Assembly: GCF_913773725.1 (NCBI RefSeq)
Contig: NZ_CAJYGK010000115.1
Coordinates: 62,001-126,000 of the forward strand
Length of the DNA: 64,000 nucleotides
Reading direction: 5' to 3'
Source of the DNA: an uncultured Aquabacterium sp.
Lineage (GTDB): Bacteria; Pseudomonadota; Gammaproteobacteria; Burkholderiales; Burkholderiaceae_C
Shown here: piece after piece, positions 11,624 through 23,299 of the stretch
Layout: each line of letters starts with the position of its first letter
How positions within the stretch are numbered: position 1 is the stretch's first letter
Position numbers and translations under genes: made by a program
The notes under the pieces: model-generated
Told to the model about the DNA's origin: nothing
Database searches by the model: none
The model's input: only the letters and a program-made list of their open reading frames with translations

Positions 11624-14437
11624 TCACAACAGCGGTGCCAGCGCCCGCTGCGCATCCATCAGGCTGTGTCCCGTGCGCTGCGCCCAGTCCTCGACCTGGT
11701 CCCCGCCGATCTTGCCCACATTGAAGTAGGCCGCCTCGGGGTGCGACAGGTAGAAGCCGCTGACGCTGGCGGCCGGCATCATCGCCAGGCTCTCGGTCAG
11801 GTGCATGTGGATGTCGTGTGCCTCGAGCACCTTGAACATGTCGCGCTTGACCGTGTGGTCCGGGCAGGCCGGGTAACCCGGTGCCGGGCGGATGCCGCGG
11901 TACTGCTCCTTGATGAGCTGCGCGTTGTCGAGCTGCTCGGCTTCGGCGTAGCCCCAGAACTCCTTGCGCACGCGCTCATGCATGCGCTCGGCAAAGGCCT
12001 CAGCCAGGCGGTCGGCCAGGGCCTTGAGCATGATGGCCGAGTAGTCGTCATGGCGGGCCATGAACTCGGCTTCCTTCTTCTCGATGTTCAGGCCGGCGGT
12101 CACGGCGAACATGCCGATGTAATCGGCCTTGTCGCCCTTCGGTGCCACGAAGTCGGCCAGTGAGCGGTTCGGGCGTTTCACCCCATCCACGACAGGCCGC
12201 TCGCTCTGCATGCGCAGCGGGTGCCAGCGCATCAGCTCGGTGGTGCGGGCTTCGTCGGCATACAGCACGATGGCGTCGTCTTCTACCGTGTTGGCCGGGT
12301 ACAGGCCGATCACGCCGTTGGCCGTCAGCCAGCGACCCTCGACGATCTTCTTCAGCATGGCCTGGGCATCGGCATACACCTTGCGCGCCTGTTCGCCCAC
12401 CACCGCGTCATCCAGGATGCCGGGGAAGGCGCCATGCAGGTCCCAGGTCTGGAAGAAGGGCGTCCAGTCGATGTAGGGGGCCAGCTCGCCGAGGTCGTAG
12501 TTCTTGAACACGCGCCGGCCGATGAACTTGGGTGCCTCGGGCGTGTGGCTGTCGAAGTTCACCACGGCCTTGTTGGCGCGTGCGTCGGCCAGCGACACCA
12601 GTGGCGTGGCCTTCTTGTTGGCGTGCAGCTGGCGCACCTTCTCGTAGTCGGCGTTCAGCTCGGCAATGTAGTCGGCGTGGCGTTCTTCGCTCAGCAGGTC
12701 CGAGCACACGCCCACGGCGCGCGAGGCGTCGGGCACGTACACCACCGGGCCGCTGTAATTCGGTGCGATCTTCACCGCCGTGTGCACGCGGCTGCAGGTG
12801 GCGCCGCCGATCAGCAGCGGCGTCTTGCGCTCGCGGAAGTACGCATCGCGTTCCATCTCGGCGGCCACATACTGCATCTCTTCCAGCGACGGCGTGATCA
12901 GGCCCGACAGCCCGATGATGTCGGCACCCACTTCCTTGGCCTTGGCGAGGATGTCCTGGCACGGGACCATCACACCCATGTTGACCACCTCGAAGTTGTT
13001 GCACTGCAGGACCACGGTCACGATGTTCTTGCCGATGTCGTGCACATCGCCCTTCACGGTCGCGATCACGATCTTGCCCTTGGCCTTCACGTCACCGCCG
13101 GCCGCTTCCAGCTGGCGCTTTTCTTCCTCGATGTAGGGCACCAGATGCGCCACGGCCTGCTTCATCACGCGGGCCGATTTCACCACCTGGGGCAGGAACA
13201 TCTTGCCCGCGCCGAACAGGTCGCCCACGGTGTTCATGCCGGCCATCAGTGGGCCTTCGATCACGTGCAGCGGCCGGCCACCGCGGGCCTTGATCTGCTG
13301 CCAGCATTCTTCTGTGTCCTGCGTGATGAACTCGGTGATGCCGTGGATCAGGGCATGGCTCAGTCGTTGATCCACCGGTGCGGGTTCCTCGGCCGTGCCG
13401 CGCCAGGCCAGCTTGGCCGAGTCGTCCTTGGCCGCGCCCTTGACCTGCTCCGCAATGCCCAGCAGGCGCTCGGTCGGCGTCAGCGAGGTGTCTTCGCCGT
13501 CCTTGTAGACCGGCTGGCGGTTGAGCACCACGTCTTCCACCAGCTCGCGCAGGTGCGCATCGAGCTGGTCGTACACGCCCACCATGCCGGCGTTGACGAT
13601 GCCCATGTCCATGCCTGCCTGGATGGCGTGGTAAAGGAACACCGTGTGGATGGCCTCGCGCACCGGTTCGTTGCCGCGGAAGCTGAACGACACGTTCGAC
13701 ACGCCGCCCGATACCTTGGCGCCCGGCAGGTTCTGCTTGATCCAGCGCGTGGCGTTGATGAAGTCGACTGCGTAGTTGTCGTGTTCTTCAATGCCCGTGG
13801 CGATGGCAAAGATGTTCGGGTCGAAGATGATGTCTTCCGGCGGGAAGCCCACCTCGTCGACCAGCATGCGGTACGCGCGCTCGCAGATCTCGACCTTGCG
13901 CTGGTAGGTGTCGGCTTGGCCGACCTCGTCGAAGGCCATTACCACGGTGGCCGCGCCATAGCGCTTGATCAGCCGGGCCTGGCGCTTGAACTCGTCCACG
14001 CCTTCCTTCAGCGAGATCGAGTTGACGATGCCCTTGCCCTGGATGCACTTCAGGCCCGCCTCGATCACGTCCCACTTCGACGAGTCGATCATGATGGGCA
14101 CGCGGGCGATTTCCGGCTCACCGGCGATCAGGTTCAGGAAACGCACCATGGCGGCCTTGCTGTCCAGCATGGCCTCGTCCATGTTGATGTCGATGACCTG
14201 GGCGCCGTTCTCGACCTGCTGGCGCGCCACCGACAGGGCGTCCTCGAATCGCCCCTCGAGAATCATGCGCGCAAAGGCCTTCGAGCCCGTCACGTTGGTG
14301 CGCTCGCCGACGTTCACGAACAGCGAGCCCTGACCGATCAGCACGGGTTCCAGCCCGGAAAGGCGCATGGGCGCCACAGCGGCAGGAGATGGGGTGCCGG
14401 ATTCAGCGGCGGCGGAGGGGCGGACAGCGTCGGTCAT
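11624..14437 (-). CDS. metH: Cobalamin-dependent methionine synthase, pterin/B12/activation part (split MetH)
   Basis: MetH transfers a methyl group from methyltetrahydrofolate to homocysteine through cobalamin. This 937-residue protein carries the pterin-binding barrel (about 25-300, [14 protein letters not shown]), the cobalamin cap helices (about 330-430), the B12-binding Rossmann domain with [10 protein letters not shown] (about 464-473, the histidine that ligates cobalt) and the AdoMet reactivation domain (about 640-937, [12 protein letters not shown]). The N-terminal homocysteine/zinc domain (about 330 residues, GGC...CC zinc ligands) is missing, and neither neighbour encodes it. Some betaproteobacteria encode MetH in two pieces; a partner elsewhere in the genome is expected. 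The start ATG (complement of 14435-14437) is followed by a short Ala/Pro-rich tail before MRLSGLEP. No cobalamin riboswitch was recognised upstream. Confidence 0.95.
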   Translation of the reverse strand: MTDAVRPSAAAESGTPSPAAVAPMRLSGLEPVLIGQGSLFVNVGERTNVTGSKAFARMILEGRFEDALSVARQQVENGAQVIDINMDEAMLDSKAAMVRFLNLIAGEPEIARVPIMIDSSKWDVIEAGLKCIQGKGIVNSISLKEGVDEFKRQARLIKRYGAATVVMAFDEVGQADTYQRKVEICERAYRMLVDEVGFPPEDIIFDPNIFAIATGIEEHDNYAVDFINATRWIKQNLPGAKVSGGVSNVSFSFRGNEPVREAIHTVFLYHAIQAGMDMGIVNAGMVGVYDQLDAHLRELVEDVVLNRQPVYKDGEDTSLTPTERLLGIAEQVKGAAKDDSAKLAWRGTAEEPAPVDQRLSHALIHGITEFITQDTEECWQQIKARGGRPLHVIEGPLMAGMNTVGDLFGAGKMFLPQVVKSARVMKQAVAHLVPYIEEEKRQLEAAGGDVKAKGKIVIATVKGDVHDIGKNIVTVVLQCNNFEVVNMGVMVPCQDILAKAKEVGADIIGLSGLITPSLEEMQYVAAEMERDAYFRERKTPLLIGGATCSRVHTAVKIAPNYSGPVVYVPDASRAVGVCSDLLSEERHADYIAELNADYEKVRQLHANKKATPLVSLADARANKAVVNFDSHTPEAPKFIGRRVFKNYDLGELAPYIDWTPFFQTWDLHGAFPGILDDAVVGEQARKVYADAQAMLKKIVEGRWLTANGVIGLYPANTVEDDAIVLYADEARTTELMRWHPLRMQSERPVVDGVKRPNRSLADFVAPKGDKADYIGMFAVTAGLNIEKKEAEFMARHDDYSAIMLKALADRLAEAFAERMHERVRKEFWGYAEAEQLDNAQLIKEQYRGIRPAPGYPACPDHTVKRDMFKVLEAHDIHMHLTESLAMMPAASVSGFYLSHPEAAYFNVGKIGGDQVEDWAQRTGHSLMDAQRALAPLL

Positions 14438-14488
14438 AACCGCCCATTTTACGAGGCGGGCACGCCGTCTGGACGCCACAAACAAAGA

Positions 14489-14516
14489 GGCCCTGGACGT
14501 CGGCCAGGGCCTTTTT
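14489..14516 (-). terminator. Terminator hairpin after the DUF465 gene
   Basis: Stem GGCCCTGG (14489-14496) pairs with CCAGGGCC (14504-14511). On the minus strand the stem is followed by a T-rich stretch (complement of ACAAACAAAGA); on the plus strand by TTTTTC. It separates the DUF465 gene from metH, so metH probably has its own promoter in the roughly 50 bases that follow. Confidence 0.75.
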
Positions 14517-14533
14517 CAAATGAGGGAGAGGCG

Positions 14534-14764
14534 TCAGGCCTTCAGCAGGGCGTACAGCTCGTCCTTCAGGGCCACACGCTGCAGCTTCTTCTGCTCGAGT
14601 TCGTTTGCCGAACTGTGCTCAATGCCGCTTTCCAGTCGCCCGATGGCCTTGTCCAGCTCCTCGTATTCTTTCTCCAGCCGCGCGAAGTGCGCGTTGCTCG
14701 TCTTCAAGGTGTGAATACGGTCCTTGAGTTCAGGAAAATCCTTGATCAGCGGGTGGTGGTCCAT
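14534..14764 (-). CDS. DUF465 (YdcH-like) small protein
   Basis: A 76-residue, highly charged, mostly helical protein starting MDHHPLIKDFPELKDRIHTL, the characteristic DUF465 opening, and ending LQRVALKDELYALLKA. The heptad-like pattern suggests a helical hairpin or coiled coil. The family is widespread in proteobacteria with no established role. The start is fixed by AAGGAG seven bases before the ATG (complement of 14762-14764). A terminator hairpin follows 18 bases after the stop. Confidence 0.9.
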   Translation of the reverse strand: MDHHPLIKDFPELKDRIHTLKTSNAHFARLEKEYEELDKAIGRLESGIEHSSANELEQKKLQRVALKDELYALLKA

Positions 14765-14856
14765 CGGCACTCCTTTGTTGTGTGGAAGAGGGATCTGTCT
14801 GAGCCTCATCGTGCACCTGGCACCCGCCACCTGGGTTGTGGCAGATCAAGCCGCCG

Positions 14857-16005
14857 TCAACCCGGGGTGCCCGGGCGAGGGGGCGCCTGAAGAAAGGCCG
14901 ATTCGATGTCGAACGTGCTGTCCTGGCCCACCGTGTTGCGGTGTTCGTGCAGCCACGCATCGGCCGCTCTGTGGCCCAGACGGTGCAGCTCCTGCAGGAA
15001 GGCCCAGTCCGTGTTGAACTTGCTCGAGGCGTTGAAGGGCGTCATGCCTTCGTCGTCCGCGATCATGTGCATGTGCAGGTTCTTGTAGCGGCCGCGGTCC
15101 AGGCGGTCGTCCCGCAGCAGCTTCTTCACGAAGTGAATGGCCCGCATTTCGCTGATCAGGCTGGCGTTGAAGGTGATTTCGCTGAGGCGGTCGATGATGT
15201 CGATGCTGCGGGTGGGGGTGTCCTCACGTTGCATCGGGTTGAGGCGCACCAGCAGGATGTCGCTCAGGTCGGTCTGGTAGATCAGCGGGTAGATGGCCGG
15301 ATTGCCGGTGTAGCCCCCGTCCCAGTACCCCTCGCCGTCGATCTCGACCGCCTGGAACACGAAGGGAAGGCACGCCGACGCCATCAGCGCGTCTTCCGAC
15401 AGCGTGGGGCCGGTGAAGACCCGCGCCTGACCGGTCCGCACCGAGGTCGCGGTCACGAACAGCGGGATGCCGCAGGTTTCGCAGCCGGCGTGCAGCGCGG
15501 GCACATCGACGTGTCGGCGCACCACGTCGCGCAGCGGGTTGAGGTTGAGCGGGTTGAACTCATACGGGCTGAATGCCCGCATGAACAGGTTCAGCCACTG
15601 GTAGGCCGGAAACTGGTCGAAGTTGAACTGGTTGCGAAGCAGCCCGTTGGACTGGATCGTCAGCGGCGAGAACAGGGGGCCGTGCTGGCTGACGTCGCGC
15701 CAGAAGTCATGCAGCGCTTGCCGGGCGGCGGCACGCGCGGACGTGACGCCGCCCTTGGCGTGGCCTTGCACGTACCCCGACAGCATGACGGCGCCGTTCA
15801 ATGCGCCGGCGCTGGTGCCCGAGATGCCTGCGATGTCGAGGCCGTCGTCGCCCAGCAGCCTGTCCAGCACGCCCCAGGTGAAGGCGCCGTGGCTGCCTCC
15901 GCCCTGAAGCGCCAGGTTGACCGTGGGGCGGGCGGCGGCGGGGCCGCCGGGCGAGGCGTCGAGCCTGACGGGGGCAGTGGGACGGGGGCGGCGAGGGGAG
16001 GGCAT
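14857..16005 (-). CDS. Patatin-like phospholipase
   Basis: A 382-residue patatin-fold lipid acyl hydrolase using a Ser-Asp dyad. The glycine-rich oxyanion motif GGGSHG is at 35-40, the nucleophile motif GTSAG at 63-67 (Ser65) and the catalytic aspartate in YWDGGYTG. The remainder (SIDIIDRLSEITFNASLI, IHFVKKLL) matches the long bacterial patatin group often annotated near polyhydroxyalkanoate or membrane-lipid genes. No signal peptide is seen: the first 25 residues are Pro/Arg/Ala-rich. It is divergent from recA with about 210 bases between, which also holds the recA control region. The substrate is unknown. Confidence 0.93.
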   Translation of the reverse strand: MPSPRRPRPTAPVRLDASPGGPAAARPTVNLALQGGGSHGAFTWGVLDRLLGDDGLDIAGISGTSAGALNGAVMLSGYVQGHAKGGVTSARAAARQALHDFWRDVSQHGPLFSPLTIQSNGLLRNQFNFDQFPAYQWLNLFMRAFSPYEFNPLNLNPLRDVVRRHVDVPALHAGCETCGIPLFVTATSVRTGQARVFTGPTLSEDALMASACLPFVFQAVEIDGEGYWDGGYTGNPAIYPLIYQTDLSDILLVRLNPMQREDTPTRSIDIIDRLSEITFNASLISEMRAIHFVKKLLRDDRLDRGRYKNLHMHMIADDEGMTPFNASSKFNTDWAFLQELHRLGHRAADAWLHEHRNTVGQDSTFDIESAFLQAPPRPGTPG

Positions 16006-16123
16006 GGGGCCAGTCTAATGCGAAACCGCTCAGCCATGCTGCGGTGCAGCATGATCATGTGTCGCGTGGTCTGTCTCTGAATCGTCCCGCTCTTCAGAGG
16101 GAGCAAATAAAACCCCACAAACA

Positions 16124-16139
16124 CTGTACAGGCATCCAG
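16124..16139. promoter_or_regulatory. LexA box upstream of recA
   Basis: The 16 bases CTGTACAGGCATCCAG match the LexA consensus CTG-N10-CAG (CTGT-N8-ACAG with one mismatch). The site overlaps the -35 region of the predicted recA promoter and lies 76 bases before the recA start, the standard arrangement for SOS repression. Confidence 0.85.
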
Positions 16140-16152
16140 CTTTTGCCATAAT
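16125..16152 (+). promoter_or_regulatory. recA promoter (sigma-70 type)
   Basis: TGTACA (16125-16130, four of six to TTGACA) and CATAAT (16147-16152, five of six to TATAAT) are separated by 16 bases. LexA bound at 16124-16139 would cover the -35 element. A ribosome site GGAG at 16204-16207 precedes the recA ATG. Confidence 0.7.
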
Positions 16153-16214
16153 GACGCCCAGTTCAAGCGACATGCGCCAGCGCTCTGCTGCGCCGCCCCA
16201 TCCGGAGACCCTTC

Positions 16215-17270
<1,056 letters not shown>

Positions 17271-17292
17271 TCAGACAACCTGCTGAACGGAG

Positions 17293-17793
17293 ATGGCCGA
17301 CCGAGAGGATGATGCAGGCGGCGCTAGGTCGCGCCGTCCCACCCTCTCCCTGAAAGGCCGGGCACTCAAGTACCTTGCGGCACGAGAACATTCTCGCGTC
17401 GAACTGCGCCGAAAGCTGGGCCCTTACGCCGAGACGCCCGACGAAGTGGAGCGTGTGCTCGATGAGCTCGAGTCTCGCCGTTTTCTCTCGGCGGAACGCT
17501 TTGCCGAATCCGTGGCGCACCGCCGGGGTGCCCGGTACGGCGCAGCCCGTGTCCAGGCAGAACTGGCACAGCATCAGTTGCCTCCGGAGGTGGTCCGTGA
17601 GGCGGTGCAGACCTTGCGCGATTCCGAATTCGATCGTGCCTGGACTCTGTGGGATCGGCGATATGGTGCGGTTCCGGCCGAGGCGGCCGAGCGTGCCCGT
17701 CAGGCCCGGTTTCTCGCTTCACGCGGGTTCTCGGGCGACATCATTCGCCGCATCCTCCGGGGGGAAATGCCCGATCCCCCTGCGGAAGAGTAA
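17293..17793 (+). CDS. recX: Recombination regulator RecX
   Basis: RecX binds RecA filaments and limits their extension. The 166-residue protein has the three-helix repeat architecture of the family: KGRALKYLAAREHSRVELRRKL, then DELESRRFLSAERFAES, then ARQARFLASRGFSGDIIRRIL at the C-terminus. The first 18 residues are a charged extension. It lies directly downstream of recA and presumably shares its transcript and SOS response. The 246 bases between its stop and sucC hold no recognisable gene; an extended -10-like TGCTATCCT occurs near 17916 without a convincing -35. Confidence 0.93.
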   Translation: MADREDDAGGARSRRPTLSLKGRALKYLAAREHSRVELRRKLGPYAETPDEVERVLDELESRRFLSAERFAESVAHRRGARYGAARVQAELAQHQLPPEVVREAVQTLRDSEFDRAWTLWDRRYGAVPAEAAERARQARFLASRGFSGDIIRRILRGEMPDPPAEE

Positions 17794-18039
17794 GGCGCGC
17801 TCCCTGTCCGGCATGGGGCGGTGACGCGCCGTCGCCCTAGGGAAAACACCGACCAAAATCCCGCGACCTTGCTGGGCTGTCGCGCCGTGAGACAGCGCCT
17901 CGACAGGTGCTCGGTGCTATCCTTGCACGCTGCAACGCAACAAGCCCATCCCTTGAAAGCGTGGCGCCGAGCCAGCCCGATCGGCCGTGCGCGGCATTGT
18001 CAATCCGACAAGAACGCAACACCAGACTGCGAGACACCC

Positions 18040-19200
<1,161 letters not shown>

Positions 19201-19223
19201 GCCAAGCACCCAGAGGATTCGTC

Positions 19224-20117
19224 ATGAGCATTTACATCAACAAAGACACCAAGGTCATCACCCAAGGCATCACGGGCAAGACCGGTCAGTTCCACACCCT
19301 TGGCTGCCAGGCCTACGCCAACGGCAAGAACGCGTTCGTGGCCGGCGTGAACCCCAAGAAGGCGGGCGAGAAGTTCTCGGACATCCCCATTTACGCCTCC
19401 GTCAAGGAAGCCGCCAAGGAAACCGGCGCCACCGTGTCGGTGATCTACGTGCCGCCCGCTGGCGCTGCTGATGCCATCTGGGAAGCCGTCGAGGCCGACC
19501 TGGACCTGGTCATCGCCATCACCGAAGGCATCCCCGTGCGCGACATGCTGATGGTGCGCAACAAGATGAAGGCCAAGGAAGCCGCCGGCGGCAAGAAGAC
19601 GCTGCTGCTGGGCCCGAACTGCCCCGGCCTGATCACGCCCGACGAGATCAAGATCGGCATCATGCCGGGCCACATCCACCGCAAGGGTCGCATCGGCGTG
19701 GTGTCGCGTTCCGGCACCCTCACGTACGAAGCCGTGGCCCAGTTGACCGAACTGGGCCTGGGTCAGTCGAGCGCCGTTGGCATCGGTGGCGACCCGATCA
19801 ACGGTCTGAAGCACATCGACGTGATGAAGGCCTTCAACGACGATCCCGAAACCGACGCCGTCATCATGATCGGCGAAATCGGGGGTCCGGACGAAGCCGA
19901 GGCGGCCCAATGGTGCAAGGCCAACATGAAGAAGCCGGTCGTCGGCTTCATCGCTGGCGTCACCGCCCCTCCGGGCAAGCGCATGGGCCACGCCGGTGCC
20001 CTGATCTCGGGTGGTGCCGACACCGCTGATGCCAAGCTCGCCGTCATGGAGGAGTGCGGCTTCAAGGTCACGCGCAACCCGTCGGAAATGGGCAAGATCC
20101 TCAAGAGCCTGATCTGA
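19224..20117 (+). CDS. sucD: Succinyl-CoA synthetase alpha subunit
   Basis: The 297-residue alpha subunit binds CoA and carries the phosphorylated active-site histidine, in GHAGALISGG near the C-terminal third. It begins MSIYINKDTKVITQGITGKTG, with the CoA-binding Rossmann fold, and has the conserved GPNCPGLITPDE segment. An AGAGGA ribosome site is 8 bases before the ATG. It partners with the adjacent sucC product in an alpha2beta2 enzyme. Confidence 0.98.
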   Translation: MSIYINKDTKVITQGITGKTGQFHTLGCQAYANGKNAFVAGVNPKKAGEKFSDIPIYASVKEAAKETGATVSVIYVPPAGAADAIWEAVEADLDLVIAITEGIPVRDMLMVRNKMKAKEAAGGKKTLLLGPNCPGLITPDEIKIGIMPGHIHRKGRIGVVSRSGTLTYEAVAQLTELGLGQSSAVGIGGDPINGLKHIDVMKAFNDDPETDAVIMIGEIGGPDEAEAAQWCKANMKKPVVGFIAGVTAPPGKRMGHAGALISGGADTADAKLAVMEECGFKVTRNPSEMGKILKSLI

Positions 20118-20170
20118 GGCCGGACTGCCGGGGCTGCACACCACACGCCCCGGCCCCCACGATTGACCAC

Positions 20171-20198
20171 AGCCCCTCTCAGAGGGGCTGTTCTGTTT
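20171..20198 (+). terminator. Probable terminator after sucCD
   Basis: AGCCCCT (20171-20177) pairs with AGGGGCT (20183-20189) around a five-base loop, followed by GTTCTGTTT. The T-tract is imperfect. Just upstream, GGCCGGACTGCCGGGGC...GCCCCGG can form another hairpin. Both sit in the 88-base gap between sucD and the TerC-family gene. Confidence 0.6.
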
Positions 20199-20205
20199 GA
20201 GTCCC

Positions 20206-20901
20206 ATGGACACCTTTCTGACACCTGAATTCTGGCTGGCCGTCGGTCAGATCGTGATGATCGACGTGCTGCTCGGCGGAGACAACGCCGTGGTGATCGC
20301 CCTGGCCTGCCGCAATCTGCCCCCCTCGCTGCGCACCCGCGGCATCATCTGGGGGACGGCCGGCGCCATCGTGCTGCGGGTCGTGCTGATCTTCTTTGCC
20401 ATGTCCCTGCTCAAGCTGCCTTACCTGAAGCTGGTGGGCGCCGGGCTGCTGTTGTGGATCGGCATCAAGCTGCTCGTACCCGAGGACGATGCGCACGAGG
20501 TCAGCGGCAGCGATCGCCTCTTGGGCGCCATCAAGACCATCATCGTGGCCGACTTCGTCATGAGCGTCGACAACGTCATCGGCATCGCCGGTGCGGCCCA
20601 GGGCTCGGGCCATGCGGGACACGAGATGCCGCTGGTGATCTTCGGTCTGCTGGTCAGCATTCCCATCATCGTCTGGGGCAGCACCATCGTGCTGAAGCTG
20701 ATGGACCGCTTCCCGCTCATCATCACCGCCGGCGGCATGCTGTTGGGTTGGATCGCCGGGACGCTGGCGGTAACCGACCCTGCTCTGGCGAGCCATCTGG
20801 ACGTCGCCGCAGGCACCCGCTACGTGTCCGGTGCGCTCGGTGCGTTGTTCGTGTTGGCGATCGGTACCATGATGGCTCGACGCGCTGCTGCGGAAGCCTG
20901 A
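20206..20901 (+). CDS. TerC family integral membrane protein
   Basis: A 231-residue inner-membrane protein with about seven hydrophobic helices. The two TerC hallmarks are present: VMIDVLLGGDNAVVIALACR in the first third and FVMSVDNVIGIAG in the middle, each with the conserved Asp-Asn in a membrane segment. TerC-family (YkoY/YjbE-like) proteins are linked to manganese export and metal loading of exported proteins; tellurite resistance is the historical name. The ATG at 20206 is chosen over an in-frame TTG 9 bases earlier. The kinase gene begins 3 bases after its stop, so the two are probably translationally linked. Confidence 0.92.
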   Translation: MDTFLTPEFWLAVGQIVMIDVLLGGDNAVVIALACRNLPPSLRTRGIIWGTAGAIVLRVVLIFFAMSLLKLPYLKLVGAGLLLWIGIKLLVPEDDAHEVSGSDRLLGAIKTIIVADFVMSVDNVIGIAGAAQGSGHAGHEMPLVIFGLLVSIPIIVWGSTIVLKLMDRFPLIITAGGMLLGWIAGTLAVTDPALASHLDVAAGTRYVSGALGALFVLAIGTMMARRAAAEA

Positions 20902-20904
20902 TTC

Positions 20905-22410
20905 ATGCCTCTTGTGCTGCTCCTGCTGGTCATCCTCGTGCTGCTGTTGCTGGCAGGCGGCCTCACCCTTTGGTTGCTGCGCCACCGGCGCACGGTGGCG
21001 GGCAAGCCGTCCGGACGGGTTGGTGCTGCCACCCGTCCGCTGGCCCGCGAGGCCGATGCCGGGGCACGCGAGTCGTGGCACGCCCCTGATTCAGAGTCGG
21101 ATGCAGGCCCGGAAACCGTGCTGTCCTACCTTGATGTGCCGCCCCGCCATGGGGAGTCGCATGGCAGACCGACCGACCCGGGACCGAGCACCTTGCCCCA
21201 TGCGCTGACGGAACTGGAGGCAGCCGATTGGATGCGCATCCAGCCTGGAGGGCGCGAGCGGATCGAGCGGGCGCTGCAGGCCCTGGGCGATGGTCCGGTG
21301 GACCGCGCCTGGGATACCCTGCGTGGCTTCTTCCCGGAAGCGGCTCACCGTGAGGCCGCGCTTGAAACCCTGGACCGCATTGCGACCGCATTCGAACGGG
21401 CTGGTCGGTACGACGCGGCAAGGGACGTCTACGAGCACATGGCGGACATCGACCCGGGCTGGCGCCAGGTCAAGCTCAGGCTGATGCGCGCACGAGGGCT
21501 GGCGCAGGCCGCCACCGTCAACACCTGGGGCACCGTGCCGCCGCGGCCAGTGCCTGACGCCGCATACAAGCAGCTTGGCAAATACCTGGTCGAGCGCCAG
21601 ATCGGCAAGGGTGCGATGGGAGCGGTCTACCTGGGGTACGACCCGGCGACCGACCGGCGCGTCGCGCTCAAGACGATGTCCCTGGTGCAAGAATTCCAGG
21701 GCGAGGAACTGGCCGACGCCCGGGCACGCTTCCTGCGAGAAGCCGAAATGGCCGGGCGTCTGCAGCATCCGGACATTGTGAGCATCATCGACGCGGGCGA
21801 GCAGGATGGCGTCGCCTACATCGCCATGGAACTCGTCCAGGGAGTGGACCTGTCCCGGCACACGCAGTCCGGCAGCCTGCTGCCGTTGCACCAGCTTCTG
21901 CCGATCGTGGCCAGGGTGGCCGAGGCCCTCGCCTACGCGCACAGTCGCGGCGTCACCCACCGCGACATCAAGCCGGCGAACATCATGGTCGACCTGTCCT
22001 CGGGCAACGTGAAGGTGATGGACTTCGGCGTGGCCCGGGTGGCCGACGCGGCCCGGACGCGCACCGGCGTGGTTCTGGGAACGCCCACCTTCATGTCGCC
22101 CGAGCAACTGGCCGGCCAGACCATCGACGGCCGCAGCGACCTGTACTCGCTGGGGGTCACGCTGTTCCAGTTGCTCACGGGCCAGTTGCCTTACCGGAAC
22201 GACTCGATGGCCGTGTTGATGCGTGCGATCGCGAACGACGCGGCGCCCAATGTCTGCAGCTTGCGCTCTGATCTGCCGACCGCCCTGGGGGACATCGTCG
22301 CCCTGGCCCTGCAGAAGCATCCGAACACCCGCTACCCGAACGGCCACGAGATGGCGATGGACCTGTTGGCCGTTGCGCGCGCCTTGCAGCCCCTCGATAT
22401 CCCGCTGTAG
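20905..22410 (+). CDS. Membrane-anchored Ser/Thr protein kinase (Hanks type)
   Basis: A 501-residue kinase with an unusual layout. An N-terminal membrane helix (residues 3-25) leads to a Pro-rich linker (30-100), then a helical segment resembling TPR repeats (about 115-200, AFERAGRYDAARDVYEHM). The catalytic domain occupies 224-495: GKGAMGAVYLG P-loop, Lys256 in RRVALK, HRDIKPAN (352-359, catalytic Asp354), DFG at 373-375 and GTPTFMSPEQL as activation segment. All catalytic residues are present. Most bacterial kinases of this class have the anchor after the kinase domain and an external sensor; here the domain follows the anchor and no sensor is seen. A PP2C phosphatase and an FHA protein lie immediately downstream. 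Confidence 0.93.
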   Translation: MPLVLLLLVILVLLLLAGGLTLWLLRHRRTVAGKPSGRVGAATRPLAREADAGARESWHAPDSESDAGPETVLSYLDVPPRHGESHGRPTDPGPSTLPHALTELEAADWMRIQPGGRERIERALQALGDGPVDRAWDTLRGFFPEAAHREAALETLDRIATAFERAGRYDAARDVYEHMADIDPGWRQVKLRLMRARGLAQAATVNTWGTVPPRPVPDAAYKQLGKYLVERQIGKGAMGAVYLGYDPATDRRVALKTMSLVQEFQGEELADARARFLREAEMAGRLQHPDIVSIIDAGEQDGVAYIAMELVQGVDLSRHTQSGSLLPLHQLLPIVARVAEALAYAHSRGVTHRDIKPANIMVDLSSGNVKVMDFGVARVADAARTRTGVVLGTPTFMSPEQLAGQTIDGRSDLYSLGVTLFQLLTGQLPYRNDSMAVLMRAIANDAAPNVCSLRSDLPTALGDIVALALQKHPNTRYPNGHEMAMDLLAVARALQPLDIPL

Positions 22411-22467
22411 GGGTAAGGCGGCAACCTTGTGACGGGTTTGACCACAAAAGAAGGTGACAATCCAGCC

Positions 22468-23268
22468 ATGGACTTCGAGTTCTACAGTCAAACGGACACA
22501 GGCCGGGTGCGGACGAACAATGAGGATTCGGTCGCGCTGGATGAGCGTTGTGCTGTGGCCGTGCTGGCCGACGGCATGGGTGGCTATGCCGCCGGCGAAG
22601 TGGCCAGCGGCATGGCGTGCGACTTCATCAAGGCCGAACTGGGTCGCTGGTTGACGGAGGCTGCAGACACCGCGAGCGATGCCGATGTCCGCCGCGCCAT
22701 GGACATCTGTGTGGACAACGCCAACCGCGCGATCTTCTCGGCGGCCTCCTCGAACCCGCAGTACGCCGGCATGGGGACCACGTTGGTTCTGGCGGTGTTC
22801 CGGTCGGGACGTGTGCTGCTGGGACACATCGGGGACTCCCGCGCCTACCGCTGGCGTGGGGGGATGTTGCAGCAGGTGACAAAAGACCATTCGTTACTGC
22901 AGGAACAAATCGATGCTGGCATCCTGACGCCCGAGCAGGCCCAGTTTTCTGCCAACAAGAATCTCGTCACCCGCGCCGTAGGGGTGGAGGAGATGGCCCT
23001 GCTCGAGACGCACCAGCACGATGTGGAATCGGGCGACGTGATCCTCATGTGTTCTGACGGACTTTCGGACATGCTGCCCGACGGTCGCATCGCTGAGATC
23101 ATGGCGACTCACGAGACGCTGTCAGACATGGGGGCGGCCCTGGTATCAGCTGCAAATGAAGCAGGTGGCCGGGATAATATTGCGGTGATACTGGTTCGAG
23201 CGCAGGGAGCGGCCGAACCGCCTGCACGCTCCTGGTGGCCTTTCCGTCGCCTGGGCGGCGCTGGCTGA
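22468..23268 (+). CDS. PP2C-family Ser/Thr phosphatase
   Basis: A 266-residue phosphatase of the PPM/Stp1 type that removes phosphate from Ser/Thr using two metal ions. Metal-ligand motifs are all visible: RTNNEDSVA, VLADGMGGYAAGEVAS (Asp35), GHIGDSRAYRW, MCSDGLSDML and GGRDNIAVI. The last 20 residues (PPARSWWPFRRLGGAG) are a basic/aromatic tail. The ATG at 22468 is preferred over an in-frame GTG at 22429 because it gives the family start MDFEFYSQTDTG and has GAAGGTG upstream. It follows the kinase by 57 bases and is the obvious partner that reverses its action. Confidence 0.94.
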   Translation: MDFEFYSQTDTGRVRTNNEDSVALDERCAVAVLADGMGGYAAGEVASGMACDFIKAELGRWLTEAADTASDADVRRAMDICVDNANRAIFSAASSNPQYAGMGTTLVLAVFRSGRVLLGHIGDSRAYRWRGGMLQQVTKDHSLLQEQIDAGILTPEQAQFSANKNLVTRAVGVEEMALLETHQHDVESGDVILMCSDGLSDMLPDGRIAEIMATHETLSDMGAALVSAANEAGGRDNIAVILVRAQGAAEPPARSWWPFRRLGGAG

Positions 23269-23299
23269 GCACCAAGAAGATCAACCCGAGAGGTTACGA

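Noticed and set aside
14438-14533. Looked for a cobalamin riboswitch upstream of metH.
   Set aside because: The gap is only about 96 bases, mostly a terminator hairpin, and I could not find a B12-box-like sequence.
12221-14890. Plus-strand open frame of about 890 codons antisense to metH.
   Set aside because: MetH on the minus strand has all expected domains; the antisense frame is His/Arg/Val-rich and matches no family.
14857-16005. Possible type III effector (ExoU-like) reading of the patatin protein.
   Set aside because: No secretion or chaperone genes nearby, and the sequence fits the ordinary bacterial patatin group.
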